The notes under the pieces: model-generated
What the model was told of the DNA's origin: nothing
What the model saw: the letters and a program-made list of their open reading frames with translations, nothing else
Databases searched by the model: none
Made by a program: the position numbers and the translations under genes
Part shown: positions 1-9,937 of the stretch, in pieces
How positions within the stretch are numbered: position 1 is the stretch's first letter
How the letters are laid out: each line of letters begins with the position of its first letter
Assembly (NCBI GenBank): GCA_949358305.1
Contig: OX442314.1
Span: forward strand, 64,737,369-64,801,368
Origin: Strigamia acuminata
Taxonomy: Eukaryota; Arthropoda; Chilopoda; Geophilomorpha; Linotaeniidae
Direction of reading: 5' to 3'
DNA length: 64,000 nucleotides

Positions 1-1168
1 TTCTCTTTCTCTCACTTCTCTCTTATCTCTTCCTAGTTTTTCTATTTCTGTTTATTGTTTTGATGCGAACTCATTTGCATTTCTATTCTGGTCAGTACGC
101 GTCGACGTTAGTCATACACTTAGTATGCACCGACTGTACTGATTGGCTCTTGACTCTTCCGTGATTGGTTGAGCTTGGATGAGTCCAAGTTTACCTTTCA
201 CCCTATTTTTCCCTTTTTTCCTCAGTTAAGCTCTGTATCCCGAACGCGTAGGAGCTCTTTGGAGCCAGTGCTCATGGCAGAGTCTTAGCTCACTTTTCAA
301 AGCTCACTCGTTGCTTTGTTTTCACCTAGTAGTTCTGAGACATGACTCTAGGCTTTCACCTCATCTTTATCGGTGTTAATTCACAGTTTTATCCACTTGA
401 ACCTGTTGTTTTTCCGCTTCTCTTCGTATCGTTTTAAGCGCCGTGACGCGTCGCTATTTGGGCAGGATAAGTTTGTTTGGCTTTCAAACTGAAATCTTTG
501 TGTCTATTTATTTCATGCATCCGGCGCGTAGCTTAGTTTCGCCGCTCACAACGAGCTTTAGCTTAATTAAGCATTAGTTTGGGGTTTAGTTTAGATTTGA
601 GTGACCGTGCAGGCCAGTTACGCACGCGTTAGCACCCATTTCGCGCTTCACTTCGACAGCGAGGCGGACGCTTGTGAGTCGGGACGTTACGTGTTTCGTT
701 TAACTTCGTGTGATCTTGTGATAAAAAATAATAATTTATATTTTTCTGAGTTTACAACTTGCAGTTTTATTTTAGTTTTGGTGTGGTAGCATTTAATATT
801 TGCGTGTTTGTTTGTTTGAATCTCGATTAGTCTGGTATAAAAGATGTTATGTTATGTTTGTTTATTTAATGCTGAATTTTAACAATATTGATTTAAAAAA
901 ATAATCGATAGATAATTTAACATGTGCATGTTAATTACAAACGAGTTTTAATGATTAAATATGATTATGAAAATTAAAATTAAAATTGAAAACGATTTGA
1001 AAAAATTAAAAATGATTTATTCACAAAAAAATAAAGAAATATATATATATATATAAAAACGAGTTGTTTACAAAAAAAAAGGAAAAAAAAAAAAAATTAA
1101 AAATTAACATGGAAAATGGAAAATTACCAATGAGTGAACATGGAAAATTTAAAATTTAAAAATTTAGA

Positions 1169-1171
<3 letters not shown>
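1..1171. other. no gene recognised; AT-rich right half
   Basis: I see no supported exon here. The first 800 bases have mixed composition with CG-containing words. From about 840 the sequence is strongly AT-rich with short A and AT runs, including an AT dinucleotide run near 1040-1056. A 62-codon open frame at 601-789 lacks an ATG start and has no supporting splice sites, so I do not call it. Confidence 0.5.

Positions 1172-1202
<31 letters not shown>
1172..1202. repeat. poly(T) tract, about 31 nt
   Basis: An uninterrupted T run. On the minus strand it is a poly(A) lying a few bases after the stop codon of the gene that ends at 1210. It could be a simple repeat or the remnant of a poly(A) tail. 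That gene has an intron, so a retroposed copy is unlikely. Confidence 0.9.
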
Positions 1203-1209
<7 letters not shown>

Positions 1210-1625
1210 TTAAATAAAATTGAAGTGGCGAGTTGTCATCTCGGCCGCGAACAGAGTTGCCCGTCGCACCTCCTCGGCTGCTTCAGATGAGGCTACGGCG
1301 GCATCGAGAGCCTCTTCAATGCCGGCCACGACGTTGGGGTCAGTGCCGTTGGCCGACGCGGCGACCCTTGCCACCGCCGCCACCGACTCCCGTGTCGCTC
1401 TAATCGACTGCGACAGAGTCATGGCCGCTGCGGCAGCCGCCGTGGCCACCATGATCAAGGACAATGCCGGGTCCTCCACTCGGGCGGCGAACTCGACCGA
1501 CCCGGTCGCGCGCGCAGTTGCACGCGCGCGTCCTCCTGCCTCCGCCGACGCACGAAGCGCCGCAATTCGATGTCGCATTATCGGCGGCTGTGGTGGCGGC
1601 AGAAGGCTGCAACAAAGAATAAATA

Positions 1626-1660
<35 letters not shown>

Positions 1661-1838
1661 CGACCAATCGTGTCAATTTGCAATTTACTCACCTCGGTTG
1701 GGCGTCGCGTCTAAGTGCGAACTGCTGAGGGCGGGGTAGGGGCGACGCCCACCTCTCGTTAATCGAGGGGACACCCCTCCACGCCGCCCTACCCCGTCCT
1801 CTGATTCGACGCGATCGTTCATCATCACTGTCTGCCAT
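1210..1838 (-). CDS. Ala/Arg-rich hypothetical protein, two exons
   Basis: Not recognised. Exon 1 is 1838-1693 and exon 2 is 1606-1210. They are joined by a GTGAGT donor and an acceptor ending TTTGTTGCAG, both in phase 2; the total is 543 nt, giving 180 residues. The start is the ATG at 1838, which directly follows a 3' splice signal (TTTCCTAG), so an upstream untranslated exon or a trans-spliced leader is likely. The N-terminus is acidic then Arg-rich (MADSDDERSRRIRGRGR). A Pro-rich stretch follows at the exon junction, then a long helix-prone Ala/Arg/Glu region. The intron holds an ATCA repeat (about 1626-1660). A possible upstream exon with a GTAAGT donor lies near 2416-2378, but I could not join it in frame. 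The low-complexity composition makes the function unguessable. The coding call rests on agreement of splice phase and frame. Confidence 0.55.
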
Positions 1839-1861
1839 CTAGGAAACGAAAATATAAAAAA

Positions 1862-1892
<31 letters not shown>

Positions 1893-3206
1893 AGATAAGA
1901 GATAATAAAAATTGAACGAAATAAGCGGAGAAGAAACCTGAGTCGAAGCTGGGATGCATGTTGACGGAACATATAAACCCGATGTCGGCAATAACACTGC
2001 ATCGAGGACGATTTAACAACTTGAAATTGGAAATTCTGTTTTGAATTTTTTAATTTACCGTCTATTTGTTCGTTATTTTGATTTATTTTGTAGTGTTTTG
2101 TTTTGCGTTGTTCGGTCAGGCTAGATTGGACGTTGGTTTTCGAGTTATTGTGCCACAGTTGTTGCCGAAATCTGGTATGTATGTCGCGTTCCGTCAACAC
2201 GGCGGAGACGAGAAACACGCTACGCTTCATCGCGCCCGTCTGTCTAATTATTTGTTTGTTTGTTCGCTCCTCCTCAAATTCGTCTATCGAACAATTGTTC
2301 AAACCCTCGATCGATAAATTGCCGAATTGATTCAATTCGGACAAATTCCCTCCGGAAACAATCCATTGTTTACTTACGGTAAATGCGCGAGTCGAGGTGC
2401 GATACCCGGAAGCCAATGATGCTTCGTTTGCTTCGCTGTGGTTAATGGTTCCGACACCGGGTTAAACGCGTCGCTAGCGTCGCGCGTATACAACCGCGTG
2501 TGTTTGAAAAATAAAATGGGTGAAAATTAAAGAAAAAATATTTATTGGTGAATTATTAAAATAATTGATAAATTAAGTAATTAAAAGAAAAAGAAAAAGA
2601 AAAAAAAAAAATAAAATAAAATAAATAAATAAGTTTGGCCGTTGCCGCCATCTGTCGCGTGGACTCATCCACTCACTTGCTCACACTCGCTCACTGTCGA
2701 CCAACCGTGTGAGAACGTTAAAAGGTAAGTTAACCATTTCACATATTCACATACACACATACACACACAAAACTCGCCCACCCGCACTCCTAAATGCACG
2801 TCCAAACACGCGCCCAAACGCATATCCACGTGGAATTTGGCGAGCCACGCGCGTAGCCATTTTTTATTTTTCCGCCCCACGTTGTTGTTGTTGTCGCCGC
2901 CAACAGAAACCAAGCGATATTGAGTTTAACGTCTCGCGCGGGGTTTTCGTTTTCTCTTTTTTCGGGAATTCCCGTTTCCCAGTACCGGAATAGCGTCTTT
3001 TCTTTCTTTTTCTTTTCGTCATAAATTATCGTTTTTATCAATTTTTTAGTCAGTCAAAAGTGGCCATTCTCGTTATTGAAACGTAATAAAATATAACGTT
3101 TCGTTGACAAAAATGGCGTCTCGATTTCCAGGTTCCCGACATTAAAACCATAATCCCGCGTGTTTTGTTTTCACTTTATTACTTTTTTTTTTTTATTTTT
3201 TTTTTC
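1839..3206. other. intergenic or 5' untranslated sequence
   Basis: This lies between two divergently transcribed small genes. It holds an AAAT repeat at about 1864-1893, an A-rich run at 2590-2630 and a CA-rich stretch near 2750-2770. Some unplaced 5' exons of the minus-strand gene may be here, such as an ATG at 2416 followed by a GTAAGT donor. The divergent layout suggests promoters for both genes lie in this interval, but I recognise no specific element. Confidence 0.4.
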
Positions 3207-3768
3207 ATGGAAGAAAAAATGGAACCCACCATGTCGTCTCCTGTCTCCATTTTGCAGTGCGTCGACTATAAGTCGCCGCCGTCGACGATCGGTAGTTCCC
3301 CGCCGCCGTCGACGATCATTTGTTCCGGGGCGTCTAATAAACGTCGCTCGGTGGATTCGAAGAAAGCGGGCACTCCCGCAAAAAGAAGAAGGGTCAGTAT
3401 TCTATCAAAATTTTCGCCCACCTATTTATTTGTGTATTCGTTAATTCTCTTTCCTCGTTTTTCAGAGGTCGCTCTTGACACCAAGGACACCAGGTGCCAG
3501 GAAGGTGGAAAGAATAGTTGCGGACAAGATTGAGAAGGCGGTGATGAAAAGGATGGGGAGGATCGAGAAGACGGTGGCAAAAGGATTCGAGGAGATGATG
3601 GCAAGAATGGAGAGAGTTGTGTTGGGTGTGGAAGCGAGGTGGCGAGAGCGCCTGGAGAAGATCGAAGAGGAGGAGGAAAGCGAAGGCGATGGAGAAGAAG
3701 ATGGCGACGGGAGGGGAAAGGATGCCGGAAAGACTATCAACGACAGTGATGGTTCGATGGAGTATTAG
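3207..3768 (+). CDS. small basic/coiled-coil/acidic protein, two exons
   Basis: Not recognised. Exon 1 is 3207-3392 and exon 2 is 3466-3768, joined in phase 0. The donor (GTCAGT) is weak and the acceptor (CTCGTTTTTCAG) is good. The product is 162 residues. The N-terminal third is rich in Ser and Pro and ends in a basic cluster (AKRRR plus flanking K/R) that resembles a nuclear localisation signal. The middle is a heptad-like helix with repeated RIEK/RMER motifs. The C-terminus is acidic (EEEEES then Asp/Gly). ATGs at 3219 and 3231 are alternative starts. The same basic-coil-acid layout recurs in the minus-strand gene at 37412-38722, so the two may belong to one family. A candidate AATAAA lies about 270 nt after the stop. 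Function unknown; a nuclear role is only inferred. Confidence 0.55.
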
Positions 3769-3889
3769 GGGGGGGGGAGGGGGTGCGCCTAAAGGAACAA
3801 AACTTTATTTGCTGTTCAGTTTATTCATTTATTCGGTTCATTCGTCCATTTATTTATTTATTTGTCTGTTTTGCAATTGTTTCACTTCG

Positions 3890-3899
<10 letters not shown>

Positions 3900-3926
<27 letters not shown>
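3900..3926. repeat. TG dinucleotide microsatellite
   Basis: A run of about 12 TG units in the likely 3' untranslated region of the preceding plus-strand gene. Confidence 0.9.
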
Positions 3927-3928
<2 letters not shown>

Positions 3929-4205
3929 TCTCTTTCCTTTTTCTCAAATTATGGAAAAAGTTTGTATAATTTTATTTTCGTTCGGTCCATTAAACTAATG
4001 CATTCGATCGATTCAGTGTGACATTTTATTAAATTTGAATAAAAGATGTGAAAAAATGGATAAAACGCAATGATCGCGCGCGTGACCGAGCGCCTAATTG
4101 CGTGACCGTGACTATCCGCTTCCGTCACCGCTCCGGGAGGTTTTCCGATCTTGTACGACATAGTAGATGGATGTGGCGTTGGTGGAACCCTTCAAAAATT
4201 TAAAA

Positions 4206-4348
4206 AAAAAAAAATAAATAAATAAATAAATAAATAAATAAAATATCATAGAGAAACAAAACAGATGAGAGATCCGTTCGTCGTTTAGTTACGACGACTG
4301 AATAAGTAGTTTAAAACGTAAATAAATTAAATAAAACCAAAAAAAAAA
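4206..4348. repeat. AAAT-type simple repeats
   Basis: Two A-rich stretches with tandem AAAT/AATA units (4206-4241 and about 4318-4348). The second lies at the 3' end of the SINE described next and could be its A-rich tail. Confidence 0.8.
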
Positions 4349-4349
4349 A

Positions 4350-4575
4350 ATAAGTAAATAAATGAAAGGGATCAAATCTTTCGACCCCTCCCCCCCCTCC
4401 CACAGGCCCTGGGGAAGGGAGTATGTGTAATGGCACGTACACATCGTCTTTTTTGAATATTTATCCCGTAGATATGAAGAAGATCGACTGAAACGAAAAT
4501 TCGGGAGAGTCGAGACTCGAACCCACGACCCACGACTCCGTAAGGCGGGTGACTACCCACTCGACCACCTGGGCC
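4350..4575 (-). mobile_element. tRNA-derived SINE
   Basis: Read on the minus strand from 4575, the first about 75 bases resemble a tRNA. There is a Pol III A box (TGGTCGAGTGG) and, about 35 bases on, a B box (GGTTCGAGTCT). The 5' end GGCCCAG has no matching 3' acceptor strand, so this is not a functional tRNA gene. A tRNA-unrelated body of about 140 bases follows and ends in a T/A-rich simple tail. This head-body-tail layout is typical of tRNA-derived SINEs. I see no second copy in the window and no clear target duplication, so the right boundary is approximate. Confidence 0.65.
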
Positions 4576-4599
4576 GACGATAAAAGGTCGCCGTTATCG

Positions 4600-4616
4600 G
4601 TGTTGTTGTTTGTTGT

Positions 4617-4667
<51 letters not shown>

Positions 4668-4668
4668 G
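4600..4668. repeat. GTT trinucleotide microsatellite
   Basis: About 20 tandem GTT units, slightly interrupted, between the SINE and the first exon of the coiled-coil gene. Confidence 0.9.
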
Positions 4669-4893
4669 CAATTAGTGTCACTAGGTATCGCGTCATAGCG
4701 CCGTAGTGTCAGGACATTTCAGTTCGCCGCGCACGTGTGGCTGCCCCCTCGCTCGACGGCGTCACACAGCGAGTGGTCCAACTATTCTACTTTCCCAACA
4801 ACCGGAAACTCGTGGCACAACGAACCAACATTGATGTTGCCACCACCATCGTCGTTTTATTCTCTCAGCGGTGTCGAAATTGTCCGTTTTCAG

Positions 4894-6214
4894 ATGGAAC
4901 CGAAGCGTGAAGAAGAGAGGCGACCAAGATGGCCACCTATTCCCGTTATCGTGGTAAGCGCGTTTACATCCTTATGAACCCGGGCTATTAAACGGAGTGG
5001 TACGGCGCGTATGTGCATATTTTTCTGATTTGATTGATTAATTATTTCCAGGTCGATGACGAGGAAGGGGACGATGACGCCACCCTCACTATTGTCGCCG
5101 CCGCCGCCGCCAACGTCAACGACGCACCGTTGTGCAGTGCTAAAGAGGAACCCGAAATCGAAGTGAGAATCTGTAATGTCGTGCCTTGGTTCACCTCGAT
5201 TCATTAATTCGTCCATTTACTTACTTACTTACCCATCTACTGGTCTGTGTCTCTAGGTTGGGGTGGTTGAGGTGGAAGTACCATACGAGGGAGGAGGAGG
5301 AGGAGATGAGCGACCCGCGATGGAAGAAGATGTCGAGATGGAACGGGAACTCGCGATTGCAGAAGATCTGGAACGCGCGATTGGAGAGGATTCGGAACGC
5401 GCGATTGGAGAGGATCGGGAACGCGCGATTGGAGAGAAACGGAAACGCGCGATTGGAGAGGAAGAGCGAGGAAATGGAGAATCAATGAGCGCGCGGTTTC
5501 TATTGGCGCAAATTCAACAAACACGAGAGGAGCAGCGACGGTTGCGTCGAGTCGTGGATGACGAGTTGGGGGAGTTGAAGCGAGAGATAGGATCGCTTCG
5601 AGGGCAACTTGAGGAAAAAGAAAAATTGATGATCACAGAGAGGATGAAAGATCTGGATGCGTGGCACCAAAAAGAATACCGACAACAATTGAAATACCAT
5701 AAGGAATACGAGGAGCATCAATTACGATTTCGTCTCGCGCAACTGGAGCGAGAAAAAAAAATTCAGTTGGAGGAGTGGCGCGAAAAGGACCTAAAGAGGC
5801 AGAAGAAGTGTCGCGAAGAAGACCTGAGGCAGCAGCGGGAATGGGCAATGCACCCACCCGGACAAGGAGTATCGTGGGCCCGGTATGTAGGAGGTTATGC
5901 GGAGCAGTTGAAAAATAATTCAACGGAGCTAGGGGTTCGGGCGGCGAAGATAGAGGCGCTCGAAGTGCTGGTGGAAAGTCTCAAAGAGCGGTTGCGGAAG
6001 GAGTGGCAAATTCGACATAACCAAGAACGGAGTTCGCGGTTGATCGCCAGATTCGTGAGTGTATCTATCTCTTTCTTTCTTTCTCTTTCTTTTTTCCCCC
6101 CCCCCTTCATTCTCTCTCTCTTTTTAGGGGTCGTGTCCAAAGTTGAGTCGTCCCCCGGATCTTTTTGACAAAGCCATTCAAACCGAGCAACCAGAAAAAC
6201 CCGAAACAATTTGA
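4894..6214 (+). CDS. long coiled-coil hypothetical protein, four exons
   Basis: Not recognised. Exons are 4894-4953, 5052-5162, 5257-6054 and 6128-6214, all joined in phase 0. Donors are GTAAGC, GTGAGA and GTGAGT; acceptors end TTTCCAG, GTCTCTAG and CTTTTTAG. The total is 1056 nt, giving 351 residues. The ATG at 4894 directly follows TCCGTTTTCAG, which looks like a 3' splice site. Residues about 21-57 are acidic with an Ala run. Residues about 80-115 carry four or five copies of an eight-residue unit (RERAIGED and variants). A Glu/Arg/Lys/Gln-rich region of roughly 190 residues follows, strongly predicted by eye to be coiled coil. The gene converges on the piggyBac transposase. It is probably a structural or scaffolding coiled-coil protein; nothing in the sequence shows more than that. 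Confidence 0.65.
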
Positions 6215-6275
6215 GGGCGACTCGGACGATACAAAAACCGACGCGAGACCAACGAGTCAATTGATGCCCATTCTT

Positions 6276-6281
6276 ATTTTA

Positions 6282-6346
<65 letters not shown>

Positions 6347-6356
6347 TATTATTGTC
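6276..6356. repeat. ATT trinucleotide microsatellite
   Basis: More than 20 ATT units between the convergent coiled-coil and piggyBac genes, just after the stop of the former. Confidence 0.9.
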
Positions 6357-6482
6357 ATCTCATCATCGCCACCGCTGCATCTATCACACGATAAATAGAT
6401 AAAAAAAATTGTTACATGTTCTGGTGGAAATCATAAAAGTTTATTTATTTATTGAGTTTTACAAACAAAAGAGCATAGAAAA

Positions 6483-8801
6483 TCACGGCAATCTACCGGC
6501 GCCGGCTTCGTGGAGTTGGAAACAATTGCGGTAGCGTGGGCGACATAGGTGGGTCCGGCAGGGAGCGCACCAGAAACTGCTCTCGTGGCGTTCTTTGTGG
6601 ACCTCGCGACACACCACGCATCGACAACTTTTCCCCGCGTGCTCCATTCGATGGACGACGGGTCCAGTAGGTAGGGCCGCGCGCGAGGCCGTGGTCGTCG
6701 TCCTCGTCCTCTCCCGAGCCAAGAGTTGAGCGACAAGTGCCCTTCGGAATTGTAATTGCGATCGATCGCCGCGCGCGGAGGCTGTGACTTCGCGCATGTT
6801 GATTCGGGCGTTGACACACACTGCGGGGAATAAATGGAAAACGACGAGTCGAGATTAAGATTGTAACGATAACAATAATGATAATAATCAGAGATTGGGG
6901 CCTTGATCCCACCTTGATTCAGCTTTTGAAAGAAGAAGTATCGGTGCCAATAACTGGACCGGCGTCCGATGTGGAATGAGGAGACGAGTCGGTTCAAGAC
7001 GTCTACCCAATGAAAATTTTCGATGTAGGACAGTGCGGGCGCCGGACATGCAATATCCATGTTCCTGCCACCGATACGACGCAAGACACGGCCGGCCGCT
7101 GACAGTGGGTCGACGTTCGTACTGAGCAAACTCACGGTGGTTGTGTCTCGCCACGCAGTGAGCACCAACCGACCGTTTTGTCGTTGTATGAAATCGCCTA
7201 CAAAAAAAAAAAAATGAGAGACATAGATAGATAGAATAAAAATTAATAATTGAATAAATCAAACGCGCGTTCACGTCCGAGCAAACGCGTTACCTCTCCG
7301 GTTGCCTTGATATCGTCTGAGTGTCGAAAAATCTGATGGCATCTGGGCCGAATTGGCCCGCAGCGTCCCCACGGCCATGGTGTTGTGGCGGGTGAAGAGG
7401 TGTTCGAATAACACGGCGGACGAAAATCGATTATCGCAGGCGATAGTGTACCCCATGCCGAGATAGTGTCTGGCCACGTATACGACGATGCGTCCGAGGA
7501 CACTACCCGGATACCTAGCAAGTTTGGAGTAAAGCAATCCGAGGTGAAATAGAAAAGGCGATGAATTGACTCACTCTGGTTCCGGCTCTTCGTCCGGGTC
7601 AAAATACATCTTGGTGCGCTTACCCAAGTGCACCTCGTCGTTCAGCACGTAGCCGGTGCCCGCTTCGCACAACGTGAAAAGTTCAAATCCCCATTTGATG
7701 GGTTTGGCCGGTTGGAAGACCTGGAAGAAATTTGCCGAACGAATGAACAAATGTAGACAACTGGATGAATAAATAAATGTACGCACTTTTATCTTTGATC
7801 GACCTCGGAAGGCGATCATCGACTCGTCAATGCAGAGCGTCGTCCTTGGTTGCCGACATGCGCGGAAGCGTTTGTTGACCAGGTCGGCGAACAAGCGAAC
7901 TTTCATCGCGCGGTCGTCCTGTTCGCGTTCTTTCAAAAATGACACCCTTTCCGCCGTTGTGCTGCCGCCATCGGGGCCGCGTGCAGAGCCGGTAACGTGC
8001 AACCGTTGGTAGGACGGTTGCGTGCCGTAATGAAGGTACCGCGAAATCTCCTGAAACCTCTTGTGTGTCATGGCTCGCCCAACGGCCGGTGCACCGAGAT
8101 CGCCGACGTTGCTGCTCGACCAGTAGTGTCGCAATTCGGGTTGTTTGTTGTAGCCGGCCAAGACGTGGATCCCTAGATATACATAAAACTCATCGAGCGT
8201 TAGAGGGCGGACCCGCGCGCGCGCCCTTGTCGCTGTCCCTCTCGGTTGTGGCGGGTGTTGCGGTCGAGACGGAAGTCGGGGCTGTCGCCCGGCGGCCAGC
8301 TCGGCTGCCCTTCTGTCGGCCGCGGTGATACACACTCTCAAAACACTGCGTTGTGGTCCGGGTGCTCCAGCGCCACTACCGCAAGCCACGGCGACCAACG
8401 TTCTTTGTCTAGTTCTCGGACCTCGTGGTCGTTGCATCGAACGCGTCTAAAACGAAAAACATGTATATTATACGAACAATCAACCAAAAGCGCGTCTGAG
8501 AACCCCCGTGAACGACGTGTGCAACGTGTGCATCAACTTTTCCCAACACCTGTACTCGCGTTCTTCCCACTTCTTTCTCCTGCTTCGCCTCTCTCCGAAT
8601 GGCCCGGTTCGTCGCCGTCACGGTGAAGCGGGCCGCCTCGCCGAAGAGTTCCTCGAAATAGTCGAATTCCGAGCTGGTAGCCACGCATCGGCCGCGATAG
8701 CCGGGTGTTTCGCCGTCGAATCCGACGTCCTGTCGGTACCGCGTCGTCGTGGCGGCCCATACGCGCGTGTCGTTGGGCGTTTTTGGAAAACCGTCCGTCA
8801 T
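6483..8801 (-). CDS. piggyBac-family transposase, six exons
   Basis: A cut-and-paste DNA transposase or a domesticated derivative. Exons (minus) are 8801-8550, 8446-7787, 7720-7575, 7514-7294, 7197-6913 and 6820-6483. Every phase agrees, and 1902 nt give 633 residues, close to the roughly 600 usual for the family. Visible landmarks in order: an early DYFEELF segment; LTLDEFYVYLGIHVLAGYNK with a following HYW; the first catalytic Asp in CIDESMIAFRGR; the second in ACDNRFSS; a third candidate in FHWVDVLNRL, followed by the usual R-x(4)-W stretch; and a C-terminal Cys/His-rich domain with CVVC and CAPC pairs. The Asp usual a few residues after the third catalytic Asp is Asn here. A minus-strand AATAAA follows about 40 nt after the stop. 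I found no TTAA-flanked terminal inverted repeats, so present mobility is unproven. Exon 1 begins five bases after an acceptor (GCCTAG), implying an upstream untranslated exon. Confidence 0.9.
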
Positions 8802-8806
8802 GGACC

Positions 8807-9937
8807 TAGGCAAAACAAAACAAAACAAAAAAAACAAAAAAAAAAAAGAAAAAAAAAAAAAGTAAAGTAAAGTAAAGTAAAGTAAAGTAAAGTAAAGTAA
8901 AATAAGTACGGACGAACGAGAAAATTTTGCAGTGGAAATAGCGCGGGTGGCTATTTGCATTGGTATTTCAGGGAAAATAGGATGCAGGATATTCCCACGA
9001 TATGTATATGCATTATTGCGACAACATTTGGTGCACCTTTCTTCGCGATTTACCAGAGTCGGTCGAGTAGATCTTTTAACAAACCTCCGAGAAGGGTTGG
9101 ACACGGGTATCTGATAATAGGGGGTTCGGGTTTGCAAATAACGCGCGGTCATTAAATGGCGCGCGGGTTGGTGCGCGTGTGCAGCGCGGATGAAGATTGA
9201 CACGTTATCAAAACGTAATCGTTGTCACGTGCTGGGAACGTGATTAAAGGGGAAGCAATGGCACACGTGTTATCCTCCCTTCCCCCTTGAAATACCGATG
9301 CGTTTTAAATTTCATCACGGGTTTAAATGGTAAATGATGCCAATCTTCATTTAAATTTAGAGTAAAATACAAATTATGTTAGCTTTTGAATGCAACTGGT
9401 GAAAATATCTACCCACGCTATTTTCGTCAAATATTTCTCTCGAAATATCTGTGGGAGCAAGATGGTGACAATTACACCGCTTGTGGTTCCCGTCTGTGTC
9501 CGTCCGCGAACATGGCGCTCGCTCGTCGACATACCTGCTTAATTCGATGGATAGGCCGGTTGATAGACCGGTTGATTCAATTTTCTTCCTCTTTTTCTCG
9601 CTGGAAAAGTACTTGGCAGTTGACCAACTACTCGCTGCCACGCCGTCGTCGTGCAGAACGCGTGTAGGATGAACCGAGGGATGATGGGAAACCACGGGGC
9701 TTTCACAAGGCTCGCGCGGTCGAGAGGCGAGTATGGAAATCGGACGCGCGTGTATATAATCAACCGCGCGTGCGTGTGCAATTTTACACAACAACAATTT
9801 ATGTGCTGAAAATTTTGTTAAACGCATGGATAAATAAACGAAAGAAAAACAATGCGAAACGGGGTGCGTGTTTGTTTATTCGAAACCGCAAATGAAAAAT
9901 AAAAAATAGAAAAGAAAATCTGACAAACTGTGCCGTT
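8807..9937. other. intergenic, with AAAGT repeat
   Basis: This lies between the piggyBac start and the 3' end of the zinc-finger gene. A- and AAAGT-type simple repeats occupy about 8812-8900 inside the presumed 5' untranslated intron of piggyBac. Minus-strand open frames at 9203-8900 and 9827-9357 have no convincing splice partners. No piggyBac terminal repeat was found. Confidence 0.4.

Noticed and set aside
1685-2416. 243-codon minus-strand frame across the first gene's region
   Set aside because: It runs through two introns and an AAAT repeat. The spliced model starting at 1838 uses another frame and joins the next exon without a stop.
4500-4575. A functional tRNA gene on the minus strand
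   Set aside because: A and B boxes are present, but the 5' end does not pair with any 3' acceptor strand and the body continues as in a SINE.
9234-9297. TTAAAGGGGAAG and its inverted match CTTCCCCCTTGAA as piggyBac ends
   Set aside because: Both lie within 60 bp of each other on the same side of the transposase and no partner exists on the other side, so they do not bound an element.
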